Below, in pieces: positions 1 to 10,248 of a stretch of DNA of 64,000 bases. The notes under the pieces are model-generated. The model was not told the origin of the DNA. It searched no databases and saw only the letters and a program-made list of their open reading frames with translations. The translations under genes and the position numbers were made by a program. The stretch lies in contig NW_006767452.1 of assembly GCF_000264995.1 (NCBI RefSeq), forward strand, positions 155,496 through 219,495, in the 5' to 3' direction. Numbering within the stretch: the first letter of the stretch is position 1; each line of letters opens with the position of its first letter. Source of the stretch: Punctularia strigosozonata HHB-11173 SS5 (taxonomy: Eukaryota > Basidiomycota > Agaricomycetes > Corticiales > Punctulariaceae).

Positions 1-55
1 GCCTTCTTGTCGCGTCCCTGCTCTGTGCGTAACGGTCGCGATCCGTCGTTCACAG

Positions 56-469
56 ATGGCAAGCCCAATTACCCTTACTCACCGTGCTCTCCTCAGAGCA
101 GGTTCGAGCCGCGCATTCTCAAGCGGCCGCGCCCTGTGCTCGTCTCCGCCTGCACAGGCTGTCTCTTCGTCACAACCTGCCTCCGACTCAGAGCCCCTCA
201 CTCACTTCCGCATAACCCTACGGCGCTCCGCCATCTCACTCCCGGACAAGATACAAGACACAGTCGCGGCACTGGGTCTCAGGAGGCGGCATCAAACAGT
301 GTACCACCCGCATTCACCGGAAACGGCCGGGAAAATATTGAAGATCAAGGAGTTGGTCGAGGTGGAGAACGTACCTGCGAGCGCCGTGAAGGACGCCCGG
401 GAGCAGAGACTGGAGAGGAAAGCGAGTAGAGGGTACACCGTGGAGGGCTCAAGCTTGGCGAAATTCTGA
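56..469 (+). CDS. MRPL33: Mitochondrial large-subunit ribosomal protein uL30m (L30)
   Basis: Uninterrupted 137-codon frame. About 45 residues of Ser/Arg/Ala-rich, acid-poor N-terminus look like a mitochondrial targeting sequence. The uL30 fold follows: 'HFRITLRRSAISLPDKIQ', then 'LGLRRRHQTVYHPHSPETAG', matching the L30 pattern of a short beta strand, a 'GLRR.hQTVYH' segment and a helix ending in 'LKIKELVEVENV'. The product is expected in the mitochondrial large ribosomal subunit. The length suits fungal uL30m proteins (yeast Mrpl33 is shorter). The start is the first ATG of the frame and keeps the targeting region. The gene symbol is by homology with yeast. Family is seen directly; localisation is inferred. 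Confidence 0.9.
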   Translation: MASPITLTHRALLRAGSSRAFSSGRALCSSPPAQAVSSSQPASDSEPLTHFRITLRRSAISLPDKIQDTVAALGLRRRHQTVYHPHSPETAGKILKIKELVEVENVPASAVKDAREQRLERKASRGYTVEGSSLAKF

Positions 470-1217
470 GAAACCCTGATTCGGAGGTACGAGATGCATT
501 CGCCTATTCCCGTGTATGCGTTCCACTCACGCTGGGTGCAGGAAAGAGGGTAACATATGCATGAGCCACATCACCCATAGTTTATTCATCTGCAAGGGAA
601 CCATCTGGCCGACTTCCACTACTATATTTGCGGAGCTTAATACATGCATCAATCGACGCATTGCTCGCCTTCCTGAGCAAGACGGGCGTTCATACAAAAT
701 GCAGGGCGTTCATTCGTTTCATGCACTGTTGTCGGCGACGCATTATGACACCCAGAAGTCATATTTTTCGCGCGAAGTACCGAACTCCACTCGACGGCTT
801 TAGATCGTTAGATCGACAGTCATGTTTCAAGGTGCCGCAAGATAGATTATGGGACGAGAAGATACTTTGTGATTTGCGCTGACGATACTACAGATTTTAT
901 TCGGCAGCCGGAGGAATATGAAGACATGCTTTGACCTTGGATGAGCCACTCATGCATGTGATTGGGTGACAACACCTGTTTTCACTCCGTCTTTGTCCTA
1001 GTTTTTGTTTCTTAACCTAATTTGGAAGGCTGTCAAGAAAGACCGTGGCCCCTCGAGCCGCTGTGGCCCTCGTCCTTCCTATAAATTTCCGGGTTTGGTT
1101 CCCTTCTCTCATCCGCTTTCTTACCGCTCGCCACTCGACTAAACTTTCACGTCCGGCGCTTATATTATCGGCGTCTTTTCCAGATCGGTTCCCGTACAGA
1201 GCACCCCATTCGAAAAC
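470..1217. other. Intergenic, no gene recognised
   Basis: About 750 bp with only short frames on both strands and no recognisable protein motif. It probably holds the 3' end of the uL30m transcript and the promoter of whatever is expressed at 1218 onward. Confidence 0.5.
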
Positions 1218-2190
1218 ATGGCACTTCAGCCGCACCGCGGCCGCGGATCTTTTCGAAGGATTAGTACTACGAAGGACGAAGAATCCGCTCGTGTCCCACT
1301 TTTCGAGATACCACAGGCGCCTTCTGCGGACGTGCCATTGTATGCACCGGCGGCCGCGCATCGTACGGGGTCTGTTCGCGCACTCGCCAATGACTGTGGC
1401 TCAGGGAAAATAGTGCTCGTCACCGTACCATTCGCCGAGAAGTGTGAGACTGTCGTGAGCCTCCATAATTCCCTTCCGTCGAGTAGGCGCATCGCACTCA
1501 ATCGCAACTTCCAGTCGGCTCGTGATCTGTCACGGTTCTCTCTGGATATCTCTTTCGTTCCGTATAACACGCCACTGGGTGTTGCCGATCCGTCCTTCCT
1601 TGTCCATCAGCCTTTGGGACATTGTTTGAGGCCACCTATTCACTTTCAAGGTCGGGGTGGCAGACTGATCAACCTCGACGCGGCGTTTCGGAGGTACAAG
1701 TGCGATCGACTGCCCGACAATCCGCAATTGTTGAATGGCGGTCAAAGCGTGTTCGAGACGGAAGACGAGTTTTGGCTTGTGGCAAAGGTAAAGAAAGAAA
1801 GAAAAAATCAGTCGGACGTCTTTGAACGGCGCTGAACGATCAACAGTGGTCGGGTTATATGCCTTGCATAACACGTTGCAGCGGACACGACCTCAGGGAT
1901 CCGAATCTTCAGACCGGTCTCACTCGGACGCAGCTGGGACGCATCGTCGCGAACCAACTGAGGCAATTCTGCCAGGCAGGTTTTTGCCTCCTTTGTTGCC
2001 CCGAGGACCTCATCGGAATCGTTTGTCACAGGAGAACGGAATTGTCAAGAGCGAGGACGAGTGGTTCATCACTCAGGTGGTGAACACCCGCGATCACGTC
2101 TGGCAGGCGGAACTCAGGCGGGTACCGAGGCATCAGTGCAGATATGGCGATCCCGTGCCATCTCCACCTCTCTGCGACCCGAGACTGTGA
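1218..2190 (+). CDS. Hypothetical protein, exon structure uncertain
   Basis: An open frame begins with ATG at 1218 and runs about 190 codons to 'FETEDEFWLVAK', where a GT donor (about 1789) is followed by an acceptor near 1880. Reading on from the acceptor gives about 100 more codons, including 'ENGIVKSEDEWFITQ', and ends at 2190. The two phrases 'ETEDEFWLVAK' and 'KSEDEWFITQ' resemble each other, hinting at an internal repeat. A different acceptor would put the second exon in another frame that also looks protein-like, so the model is not settled. No known domain is recognised. Codon use and length favour a real but fast-evolving fungal gene; a chance frame cannot be ruled out. Confidence 0.35.
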
Positions 2191-2549
2191 CTGCCAGTCT
2201 GTCCAGTCCTCATACTATTGCACCGTACATCACTCATACGCACGCGGAACTGTCCCAAATATAATATGTACGATACCCAGTTCAACATAGCATTCTGAGC
2301 AATTTGCAAATCCAAATCGGACCGACCCGTTATCTCGTTCCTCCAGCGGCTGTGACTCTGACAGGCATATCGCGCTTATTGCATCCAAGTCATCAAGAAA
2401 AGCTCATCGTATACTTGATTAACAAGGATCCTGAGGCATCAATTCCATCGTATATCGTGTTAATTGCCCTCTTGATCTGTATCTGTACGGGCTACAAGGA
2501 GGCTATCGGCTCAACGACCATACTTGCACGTCGTCCCCACTCCTCTGTT
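2191..2549. other. Short convergent intergenic region
   Basis: AT-richer stretch between the hypothetical + gene and the 3' end of PPE1 (-). It probably holds both 3' UTRs. No other feature seen. Confidence 0.4.
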
Positions 2550-4157
2550 TTACAACTCTCCCACCTTCTTCACGTTGATCGGCAGCCTCTCGTTCCGCTT
2601 CCAGAACTCCACCACGATCTCGGCCAACTTCCTTGGATCATCCTGTGCACGCGTACGGCCGTGCATCAGAACCGCTTCTAGTGCCTGGAGTCGAGACAGC
2701 GCACCTCATGAAGCATATGACCAACGCCTTGGACGACCGCCATCTGGAACTTGCCTTGCATCTGGCCGATCGTCAGTTCCCGGTCGAGTCTGTCGGTGCC
2801 TGCGAGGATGAGCAGCCTCGCGGTGCGAGCGGCGAGGAAAGACGACGATAGACCGCGGAACCAGCCTGAAGTGAAGGCAGTATCAACCCCCGGGACTGTT
2901 TGGCCACACAGACGATGGATACTTACTTTCCCAATACGGCGCCGTTGATCGCAAGGGTGTCCGCCACTCGTAAGCGGGCATCGAGGGTACTTTCAACTGC
3001 GTGGGGTGCACTATAGAGGGCACAGATACGCGCGCCGAAGTTTCATTGCGGATTGTGTTCGTGTTCACACTGATGGACGGACGGAAGTGGTCAACTGCGA
3101 CGATACAGCGACCACAAGAAAATACTGGACGTACTGCCATTCCACGGCCTTCGGAACGCTATCGAACCCAACAGGTCTGGCGTTCAAGATGCTGTTCATG
3201 TGGGGCAGTGCGTCCAGTGCGGATCCTTCAACGACGTCCAAGACGACGGTCCCGGTGATATTGTATCTGGAGGTCTGAAGCAGCGGGATAGCGCGAGTGG
3301 TTATGGCGCCGCCCATGGAGTGACCGACGAGCTGCGTTCGTTTTAGTCATAGAAGGTGTTGTTGAGCAAGGTCTGCTCACAAGGAGAGTAGGAGAGGAAG
3401 CAGGATCCGGATACACAACTTTGATCAACTCGACGAAGTCTTGCACGAGGACATCAATTGATAGGTCTTCTTGCTGAGGTGGATCTTGCGATGTCGATGT
3501 CGTCTTCCCTATGGATTACAACGGAGTGTGTGTCAACAGCTTCCGTTGAACGTGCGCGTCGTCCGCTTACCATGCGCCCTTGCGTCTACTGATAGCACGC
3601 CCAGCTCGCCTTTCGTCATGTCCCAGACCTCCCTGGCAAAGCATGCAAAGCTGAGTCCTGAATAACCAGCACCATGGTGGCACAGCAAAACAGTCCCCTT
3701 TCCGTTCGAGCCCTGAGGGAGTTGCGGCGGCGTGTAGTACACCCTCATATCGAGATTCCTGTTGGGGACGGCAACCTGCAGAGCCTGTTCGAAGAATCCT
3801 GACGCTGATATAGGTGCGTATCGTTCGTTAATCTCCGCCTCGCGTTGTTCCTTCTGCCTCTGGCCGACCCTGCTCTGGGTGACGGTGCGTGACCGATCCC
3901 GAGGCGTATGTGCTGGCCTGCCTACGGCAATGCGTGGAAGTTACGACAGACCATCAAACGGGAGGCTGAATATGGGCCTACATCGCGGGCGGCCCGAGGC
4001 CTGTAGGAAGATCTCCAAGAGAGTCGAGCTCATCCTCCTCGTCCTCCTCTTCATCTTCATCGTACGATGGCGCCGTGGTGGCAGGCCATAACGTTGTCGG
4101 CACAGGAGGAAGCTTGGCAATGCGCGCGTGCATCGCTGAACGATACAGATCTGACAT
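2550..4157 (-). CDS. PPE1: Protein phosphatase methylesterase 1 (PP2A demethylase)
   Basis: Multi-exon minus-strand gene for an alpha/beta hydrolase. The first exon (ATG at 4157) encodes 'MSDLYRSAMHARIAKLPP' and an acidic stretch. Later exons give the oxyanion region 'HHGAGYSGLSFACFAREV', the nucleophile elbow 'QLVGHSMGGAITTRA' (catalytic Ser), 'VLDVVEGSALDALPHMNS' and, near the C-terminus, 'VVQGVGHMLHEDDPRKLAE' with the catalytic His. It ends 'INVKKVGEL' with TAA at 2550-2552. This is the full PME-1 signature. The enzyme removes the methyl ester from the C-terminal Leu of the PP2A catalytic subunit. About five short introns interrupt it. It is transcribed away from the oxalate decarboxylase, sharing a 434 bp intergenic promoter region. 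All catalytic landmarks look intact. Confidence 0.93.
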
Positions 4158-4591
4158 ATTATGAAGCCTAGTATACTCGATTATGCACAGATGGACGTCA
4201 GTAGACGAGGCAGCGGCAAAGCTCAGGTTGACGTCAAGGTCACCGGCGTTCAGTGTTCACGAGCTTGCCATTGAATTGCCTTAGCCGAAGAATCAGATTC
4301 ACAGGACGGTGCGAGTCAGCATACGACGGCGGTGGCCTGTCTGAGTCTCGCTCCGAGTGCTTCCCTGAGCGCGGCCCATAAGCGCGATAATCCTGGTACG
4401 ACGCTTCGTCTACACCGGCGGCGTGGCTCGATGACGATGCCATGGACATCGGGAAGACAGCAGATCGACACCTCCTGGACTGATGCTGTCCTCGCCGCGC
4501 GAATATAAGCGTCAACCGTGCTCAGACGCATTCAGGCTCGCTCCTCCGAGTCCCCTGCCAGTCTAGCGCACAACCCTACCTCAAGCCCGAC
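4158..4591. promoter_or_regulatory. Divergent promoter region PPE1 / oxalate decarboxylase
   Basis: 434 bp between two divergent start codons. The part nearest the oxalate decarboxylase carries a TATA element (4501-4510) and a 19-base block, 'CAGATCGACACCTCCT' plus flanks near 4458-4476, that is also present upstream of the broken copy at 27.3 kb. The block is therefore a candidate regulatory site or just shared ancestry. Confidence 0.5.
4501..4510 (+). promoter_or_regulatory. TATA box of the oxalate decarboxylase
   Basis: 'GAATATAAGC' lies about 82-91 bp upstream of the ATG, a normal distance for fungal genes with a short leader. The same element and its surroundings occur in front of the broken paralogue. 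Confidence 0.6.
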
Positions 4592-6866
4592 ATGGTCAAC
4601 CTTCTCACCGCCTGCGCGTCGCTCCTCGTCTGCGCGACGCTCGTGCAATGCGCGCCTGCAGGCTCGATCACGGTGTCCGCGCCTAGCGAGACCGCGACCG
4701 TCTCGCCCGCCGGCGACAGCCCGAACACGATCCTGTGGGCCCCGAGCTCGCAGCCTGGGGCCTACCAGCCCATCCGCGGCGACCTGGGCGCGAACATCAT
4801 AGGCCCACAGAACGAGCCGCTGCAGCGCGAGAACGCGGACCTGCTTGCGCCGCCGACGACCGACCACGGCACGGTGTGAGGTTTCGCGTCTGGTGGTTCT
4901 GTATCGCAAAGGTTGACGATAGGATGTACCACAGGTCAAACTTCAAGTGGCCGTTCTCTTTGAGCCACAACCGACTGCAGACCGGAGGATGGGCGCGTCA
5001 GCAGAACAGTAAGGTTTACGCATATCTTTTTAACCCTCGACCGCTGACTTCTGCACCCTACTTAGCCGATGACATGCCGGCGGCAACCGGTCAGGTCTAT
5101 ACACATAGTTCCCCGTGCTACGCGCTGACTCGCATATAGGACTTGCAAGCGTCAATATGCGCCTTGAAGCAGGCGCCGTTCGGTTAGTTCGTCAGCCCAG
5201 TATTCTTTACGATATCTGACCCCGTACCTCCCATTCAGCGAACTTCACTGGCACACAGCCGCGGAGGTTCGTGCGGTACCGACCCAGGCTGATGTGGTGC
5301 TGACCGTAGTTCGAAATATGTCAGTGGGCATACGTGCTCAAGGTGAGCCGAGAGCTGCCAATGGAAATGACACGAACTGAACACGTTTCAGGGTAAGATC
5401 CAGGTGACCTCCATCGATACCGAAGGGCGAAACTACCTAGCGACTGTCGTGAGTCCGGTCACGCTCCGGACTCTACATACTACATATTCTCATTGTTGGG
5501 TTCAGCAACAAGGGGATCTCTGGTACTTCCCGGCGGGTATACCACATAGTCTTCAGGCTACGGCAGACGACCCGGAAGGCGCCGAGTTTCTATTGGTGCG
5601 TTATCTGACTCCAGCAGCTCGCATATGCTCTATGCTCATCCGCACACTAGGTTTTCCCTGACGGCAACTTTAATGAAGACGGGACCTTCCTGGTGCGCTT
5701 ATCGAATCGCTGGAAGCTGCAACAACGCTGACCCGGCATACGACCCTGAACATAGCTGACCGATTGGTTCTCGCACGTACCGAAGGAGGTTCTCGCCCGT
5801 AACTTCCAGACCCCTATTTCCGCGTTCGATCACATACCTTCCGAGCAACTGTACATCTTCCCCGCAGCGCCTCCCTCCGACGACGCGAAGGATGTGGAGT
5901 CGCCGCAGGGCACCGTTCCGGATCCGTTCACGTTCTCGCTTTCCCAGATGGATGGGACGCGGCTCTCGGGCGGCAGTACGAAGATCGCGGACACGAGGAA
6001 CTTTAAGGTGTCGAGGAACATCTCGGTGGCGGATGTGACCATCGAACCTGGTGCGATGAGGTAAGTTTGAACGTACATGCCCGGAACGCAGATCTGAATC
6101 CTGTCTTGTATAGGGAGCTCCACGTAAGCAACACTTATTCTTCATTCATTTTCAGTAAGGCTGAGGTTCCGTGTTGAGTGGCACCCGACGCAGGATGAAT
6201 GGGGGTAAGTTCTGCCCAGCACTCCCGTGGATCACCTTACTGATGCGTACGTCAGATACGTCATGTAAATTCGAAGTTGCATTTTCCGCGTTCGGTCACT
6301 CACTTAGTGTCTTGCTTTCAGCGAGGGCGAAGCTCGGATGACCGTCTTCGCCGCAGACTCCAACGCTCGCACCTTCAACTACCAGGTACGTCTCCGTTCC
6401 CTGTCGCATCACTGAGAGTTGTAGCGTCTCAACTATCCTCCTTCGCAGGCTGGCGATATCAGTGAGTGTTGATGGTCTATGTTCCAGTATGCTGCGCTAG
6501 CGCTGATCGATCTCTGCCCAGGCTACGTGCCGGCAGCCTTCGGTACGCGTATGCCTTCTTGCGTATGCTCCCGCACTCACACCCCCTTTCAGGTCACTAC
6601 TTGGAGAACATCGGGAACACCACCGTCCGCTTCCTCGAGATCCAAAACTCGGACAGGTTCGAAGACGTTAGCCTGAGCCAGGTGAGGGTCGACGTTACCG
6701 CGGATCGTCTTGCATGATTCACCGCTCAATGCGAAAACAGTGGCTTGCGTTGACGCCCCCGCAGTTGGTGAAGGCCCATTTGGGCGTGGACGACGCGTTC
6801 ATCGAGCAGTTGCAGAAGTTCAAAGTCAAGTCGACCATTGTCGGGCCGGCCATTAATGGCTCCTGA
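4592..6866 (+). CDS. OXDC: Secreted oxalate decarboxylase (bicupin)
   Basis: About 440 residues spread over more than ten short exons. Residues 1-21 form a signal peptide ('[20 protein letters not shown]'). Two cupin domains follow. The first has '[17 protein letters not shown]' and '[15 protein letters not shown]'; the second has '[15 protein letters not shown]' and 'GDISYVPAAFGHYLEN'. Each pair supplies the three His and one Glu that bind manganese in this family. Between them is the usual '[20 protein letters not shown]' segment. It ends 'TIVGPAING' with TGA at 6864-6866. The enzyme converts oxalate to formate and CO2 outside or in the wall of the hypha, protecting against acid build-up in decay fungi. 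One intron splits the metal motif of cupin 1 and another splits that of cupin 2. A broken copy lies inverted at 26.2-27.3 kb. Confidence 0.94.
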
Positions 6867-7143
6867 GGTTGGGTGTACATTACTATATTACCTATGTAAG
6901 AATATTTCTCTTCCGTTTAGCGTCCAACGGGAAGGTGTTGTCGGGTTCTCGTCAAGCAGTAACATCTGACGTAGCAACGTTTGACCACGCAAAAGCTCAT
7001 ACTTACGTGCTCGTCGGAACCGAAGATGAATGCCCTGACTCCTTGCATTTTCTGTTGCAAGCATGACTCATAAGAGGCGTTCTGCAGATATTTGCGTATC
7101 TTAGTTCTCTCATTGTAAATCTATCGAACACGTGGCTACCGAT

Positions 7144-7851
7144 ATGTCGTTCATACTCTCTCCCGCTGAGCCAGCGGACGTCCCCGAGCTCACGTCCATC
7201 TATCTGGCCTCCTTCGTCGATCCCTTCTCGCTCACCTTGTTCCCCCGCACTCCTGGAGTGCGAGCATGGTGGGAGCAGGACCTCGCGCAGGGGTTCGCAG
7301 ACCCGAACGTGCGCATGCTGAAAGTCGTGGACGACGCGTCCGGGCGAATCGCCGCCTTTGCCAAATGGGTGTTGCCCCCGCCGCAGGGCGAGGAGGAGAA
7401 TGAGGAGGAGAAAGGAGAGGCGCTCCCCGAATGGCCGGAGGACGCGGATGGACAGCTGTGCCAGAGTTTCTTCGCCGGCTTGCTGGAGGCGAAAAAGAGG
7501 CTGATGGGTCCGAGGCCGTACTTTTGTCGGTTCCTTTTCACTCTCGCGTCCCACTCTGTCTGATGGTAGTCATTCGCGGCAGATTTGGAGATGTTAGCGA
7601 CGCACCCGGATTTTCAGAAGCGGGGCGCGGCGTCGTTGCTGCTCTCTTGGGGAACCGCGCGAGCGGACGCTGCGGGCATGCCGGCGTACTTGGATGGATC
7701 CCCCGTGGGTGTGGGGTTGTATCTGAGGCACGGATGGGAGGAGAAGGGCGTCGTCGTCCCGGAGGTGAACGGGGAGAGCGCGGCGGAGAGATGGGAGAAG
7801 CGGTACTTGTGCATGGTGCGCGAGCCGAGGGCCGGAGAGACGGGTAGGTAG
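7144..7851 (+). CDS. GNAT-family N-acetyltransferase
   Basis: Two exons joined by an intron of about 65 bp (roughly 7520-7584). The first encodes 'MSFILSPAEPADVPELTS', a typical GNAT beta1/alpha1 start, then 'RMLKVVDDASGRIAAFAKW' and an acidic linker. After splicing, 'YFYLEMLATHPDFQKRGAAS' supplies motif A, with Q-K-R-G-A as the acetyl-CoA pyrophosphate loop, followed by 'YLDGSPVGVGLYLRHGW', typical of motif B. It ends with TAG at 7849-7851. About 210 residues is normal for this group of fungal GNATs. Substrate is unknown; these are usually small-molecule or peptide acetyltransferases. I chose the ATG at 7144 because it begins directly with the conserved N-terminal strand. Confidence 0.85.
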
Positions 7852-8404
7852 CTATCTGAAGAGAGATTCGAGCATTCGACCGTACACTCCCGTTCGGGGT
7901 CGTCTCAGAGGTTGAGGAGGTACAATGCTATTGATCTTGCTTGGTACCGATCGACGCCCACTCGGTGTCAGCGGTGCCAGACAGCCATCAGCGCATGGTC
8001 GACGGTCGTCAAGCTGTTGGCATAAACAGTAGATTATAGCCGTCAAGGTTATAAGGGAGGTGCCGAAGTAAAAAAAATCCAGGAATGAGTCCATGGGTAT
8101 GGACATTGATGAAGTGGATAGCTATCCGTTGAGCAACGACCCAGGGACAGCATCGCGTTCCTTCTCTTTGTACCACAACGGTGCCTCCTGCCGCGCCCCC
8201 GTCAACGACTTCCGCATTGCTCTTCGGGTGTACCTGAATGCGATCACCTTGGAGGAATCTCTGCGAATATGGTCGCCATACTTTGCTCACGCACAATCAT
8301 GCCTTGTTCTGAGTTGTTTTCCTAAAGCTTCGGCAGCGCTCACTGCATAGCTCTCTCAGGAAGCCTCATAGCCTGGGAGGTTTATATACGCCCCCATCTA
8401 CACA
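7852..8404. other. Intergenic, no gene recognised
   Basis: About 550 bp. A short + frame at 8093-8350 (85 codons) has no recognisable motif. 'TATATA' at 8383-8388 lies only about 20 bp before the next gene's first ATG. Confidence 0.45.
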
Positions 8405-9908
8405 ATGAGTAGCTCATCCCGTTCCGTCGCGCCTGCTGCCTCTCCACCGTTTCGCGGCATCGGCTCAATGCGGCGTTTGAGGTGAGCCCGTTCGATGATG
8501 CTCAGGTTTGCTCGTTTGACACTGATCGCGTTCATGTTCTAGAGGCCCTCGTCCTTCGGTTGGCGAAAATAACCCAGAATCTACCCTGGGCAATCTATAT
8601 CAAGGATCACGCGGGCAGGTCCAACTCGATTACGGCTCATCGAATGCCTCGCCGAACTATTTCCAGATCGCAGGGAATCGTGACCATCCGGACTCAACGA
8701 CTCCAAGCCTCGTCTCCGTTCTTGCTTCGCAACGGCATCCGACGCTTGCGCAGCTACAGCAGACGCTGACGCATCTCGAGCAGCTGGTCCAGCAGGTCAC
8801 AACCAACGCGAACTCGCTTTGGCCAGCGGCCGTATATAATGCACCAACACACCAGGCCGGCCCCACAGAATCTTCCATTTCGCGCCTCCCTCCTGAGGTC
8901 CTTGGCGAGATCTTCTGGCATTGCCTACCCGCGCTCCCTGACGCACATTTCAACCTCACCTTCCGACCGCGCACGTCCGAGGCGCCGCTATCCCTCGCCC
9001 GCGTCTGCTCCCTCTGGCGGAGCATCGTGTTAACCACGCCACGGCTCCACGCGACGCTCGCGATAGTCCAGCCTGCGGTGCACGGTCTACTCCCTCCCCA
9101 AGGGACGTACTTCCGCGGTCAGCCCGTTACAGCGCTGCAGACGATGATCGCGCGGGCAGGCAACCTGCCGCTGGACGTGCTGCTTCGCAGCCGCCGATGG
9201 CTACCCGGCGAGGCGAAGGCGTGCGCGCGGACCATTTGTTCCGTCTCCCCGCGCTTACGGGACCTCGATCTGCACTATGGCTGCGAGGACGTCGTGCGAA
9301 AGGTGTTCGCGTTGCCGCCCGACGAGCTGCCGCGCCTCGAGCGACTCCGCATCGCGTCGCACGTGCTATCTGGCGCGGATCACGCTCGTGTCTGGGCGGC
9401 GCCGTGCCTCACAAGCCTCGAGCTCGACAACGTCCGCTTCGCGGCGCCTGTGGCGCTGCCCGCGCTGCCCCTCGTGCGCTTGACGGAACTGGTGCTGAAG
9501 GTGCACGCGCCGCCGGTGACGGTCGCACAGACGCTCGTGATCCTCGCCAGTGCACCCGCACTCGAGAGCCTGACGGTTCGCCTGGACGACGCAGCGTGCG
9601 CGGTGGAAGCATATGAGGCTGGGGATCAGGGTAGGTACGTTCGGCACGAGAGGTTGAGGCGCTTGGTTCTGCTCGCGGGCGAGTTGATGTACCCCTGTCA
9701 AGTGCTGGAGGAACTCGAGCTGCCGATGATAAAGAGCATCCTCGTGCGGGGTGCGGACGGAGGGCGCGGGTGGCCCGGATTGGAAGAGTTCCTAGAGAGG
9801 TCGGGGCGCGTGCTTGGCGCGCCACTGGAAAGGCGTGAGGTACCGATGGTGCATGCTGTGGTTTTGGAGGCGTATGCTGTCGCTGTAAGCCGGGATATGG
9901 AATATTAG
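8405..9908 (+). CDS. F-box protein with leucine-rich-type C-terminal region
   Basis: Two exons separated by a ~60 bp intron (about 8482-8541). After a Ser/Gln-rich N-terminus with a short helical stretch ('LQQTLTHLEQLVQQVTTNAN'), the F-box reads 'ISRLPPEVLGEIFWHCLPA' and 'LSLARVCSLWRSIVLTTPRL'. The remaining ~300 residues contain irregular Leu-rich units such as 'LPRLERLRIASHVLSG' and 'APCLTSLELDNVRF', the usual substrate-binding part in this large Agaricomycete family. The protein should be the substrate-recruiting subunit of an SCF ubiquitin ligase; its target is unknown. If the TATA-like element at 8383 is used, translation may instead begin at the next in-frame ATG (about 8468), losing ~21 residues. 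Length about 480 residues. Confidence 0.85.
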
Positions 9909-9958
9909 CGTTTACTGCGAGAAAAAAGCACAAATAACATTGCACTGCAAACAACAGC

Positions 9959-9963
9959 AAAAA
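9959..9963 (-). terminator. RNA polymerase III terminator of tRNA-Trp
   Basis: A run of five T on the minus strand begins four bases after the tRNA 3' end, as expected for Pol III termination. Confidence 0.6.
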
Positions 9964-9967
9964 GCAG

Positions 9968-10050
9968 TGAACCCTGCCCGGATTGAACGGACGACCTTGT
10001 GGATACTCCATTAACTGGAATCACACGCGCTACCACTGCGCCAAGGGTTC
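9968..10050 (-). tRNA. tRNA-Trp (anticodon CCA) with short intron
   Basis: The minus strand folds as a cloverleaf. Acceptor GAACCCT pairs with AGGGTTC, with discriminator A. The D arm is GCGC-AGTGGTA-GCGC, which includes the A box. The anticodon loop holds TTCCAG. The T arm is GTCCG-TTCAATC-CGGGC, which includes the B box. The anticodon stem closes (TGTG with CACA) only if about 11 bases after position 37 are removed, the canonical place of nuclear tRNA introns; tRNA-Trp genes of fungi often carry one. The innermost anticodon-stem pair would be A opposite C. CCA is not encoded, as normal for eukaryotes. Confidence 0.85.
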
Positions 10051-10248
10051 ATACAGTTACTACACGGCTTTAAATACAGAATGCTAATTAACAGAAGAAA
10101 TGACACATTGCACGTGGCCTTCAAAACATGACTTAGGGTGGGCGCCTTCGCGTCTCACTCTGGGCGGCGTTGGTGTGCGAGTGCTATCACTCCTATCTCA
10201 CTTCTCACCCGGTCCTTACGCTCATCATCACCGACGACGGCGACGAGC

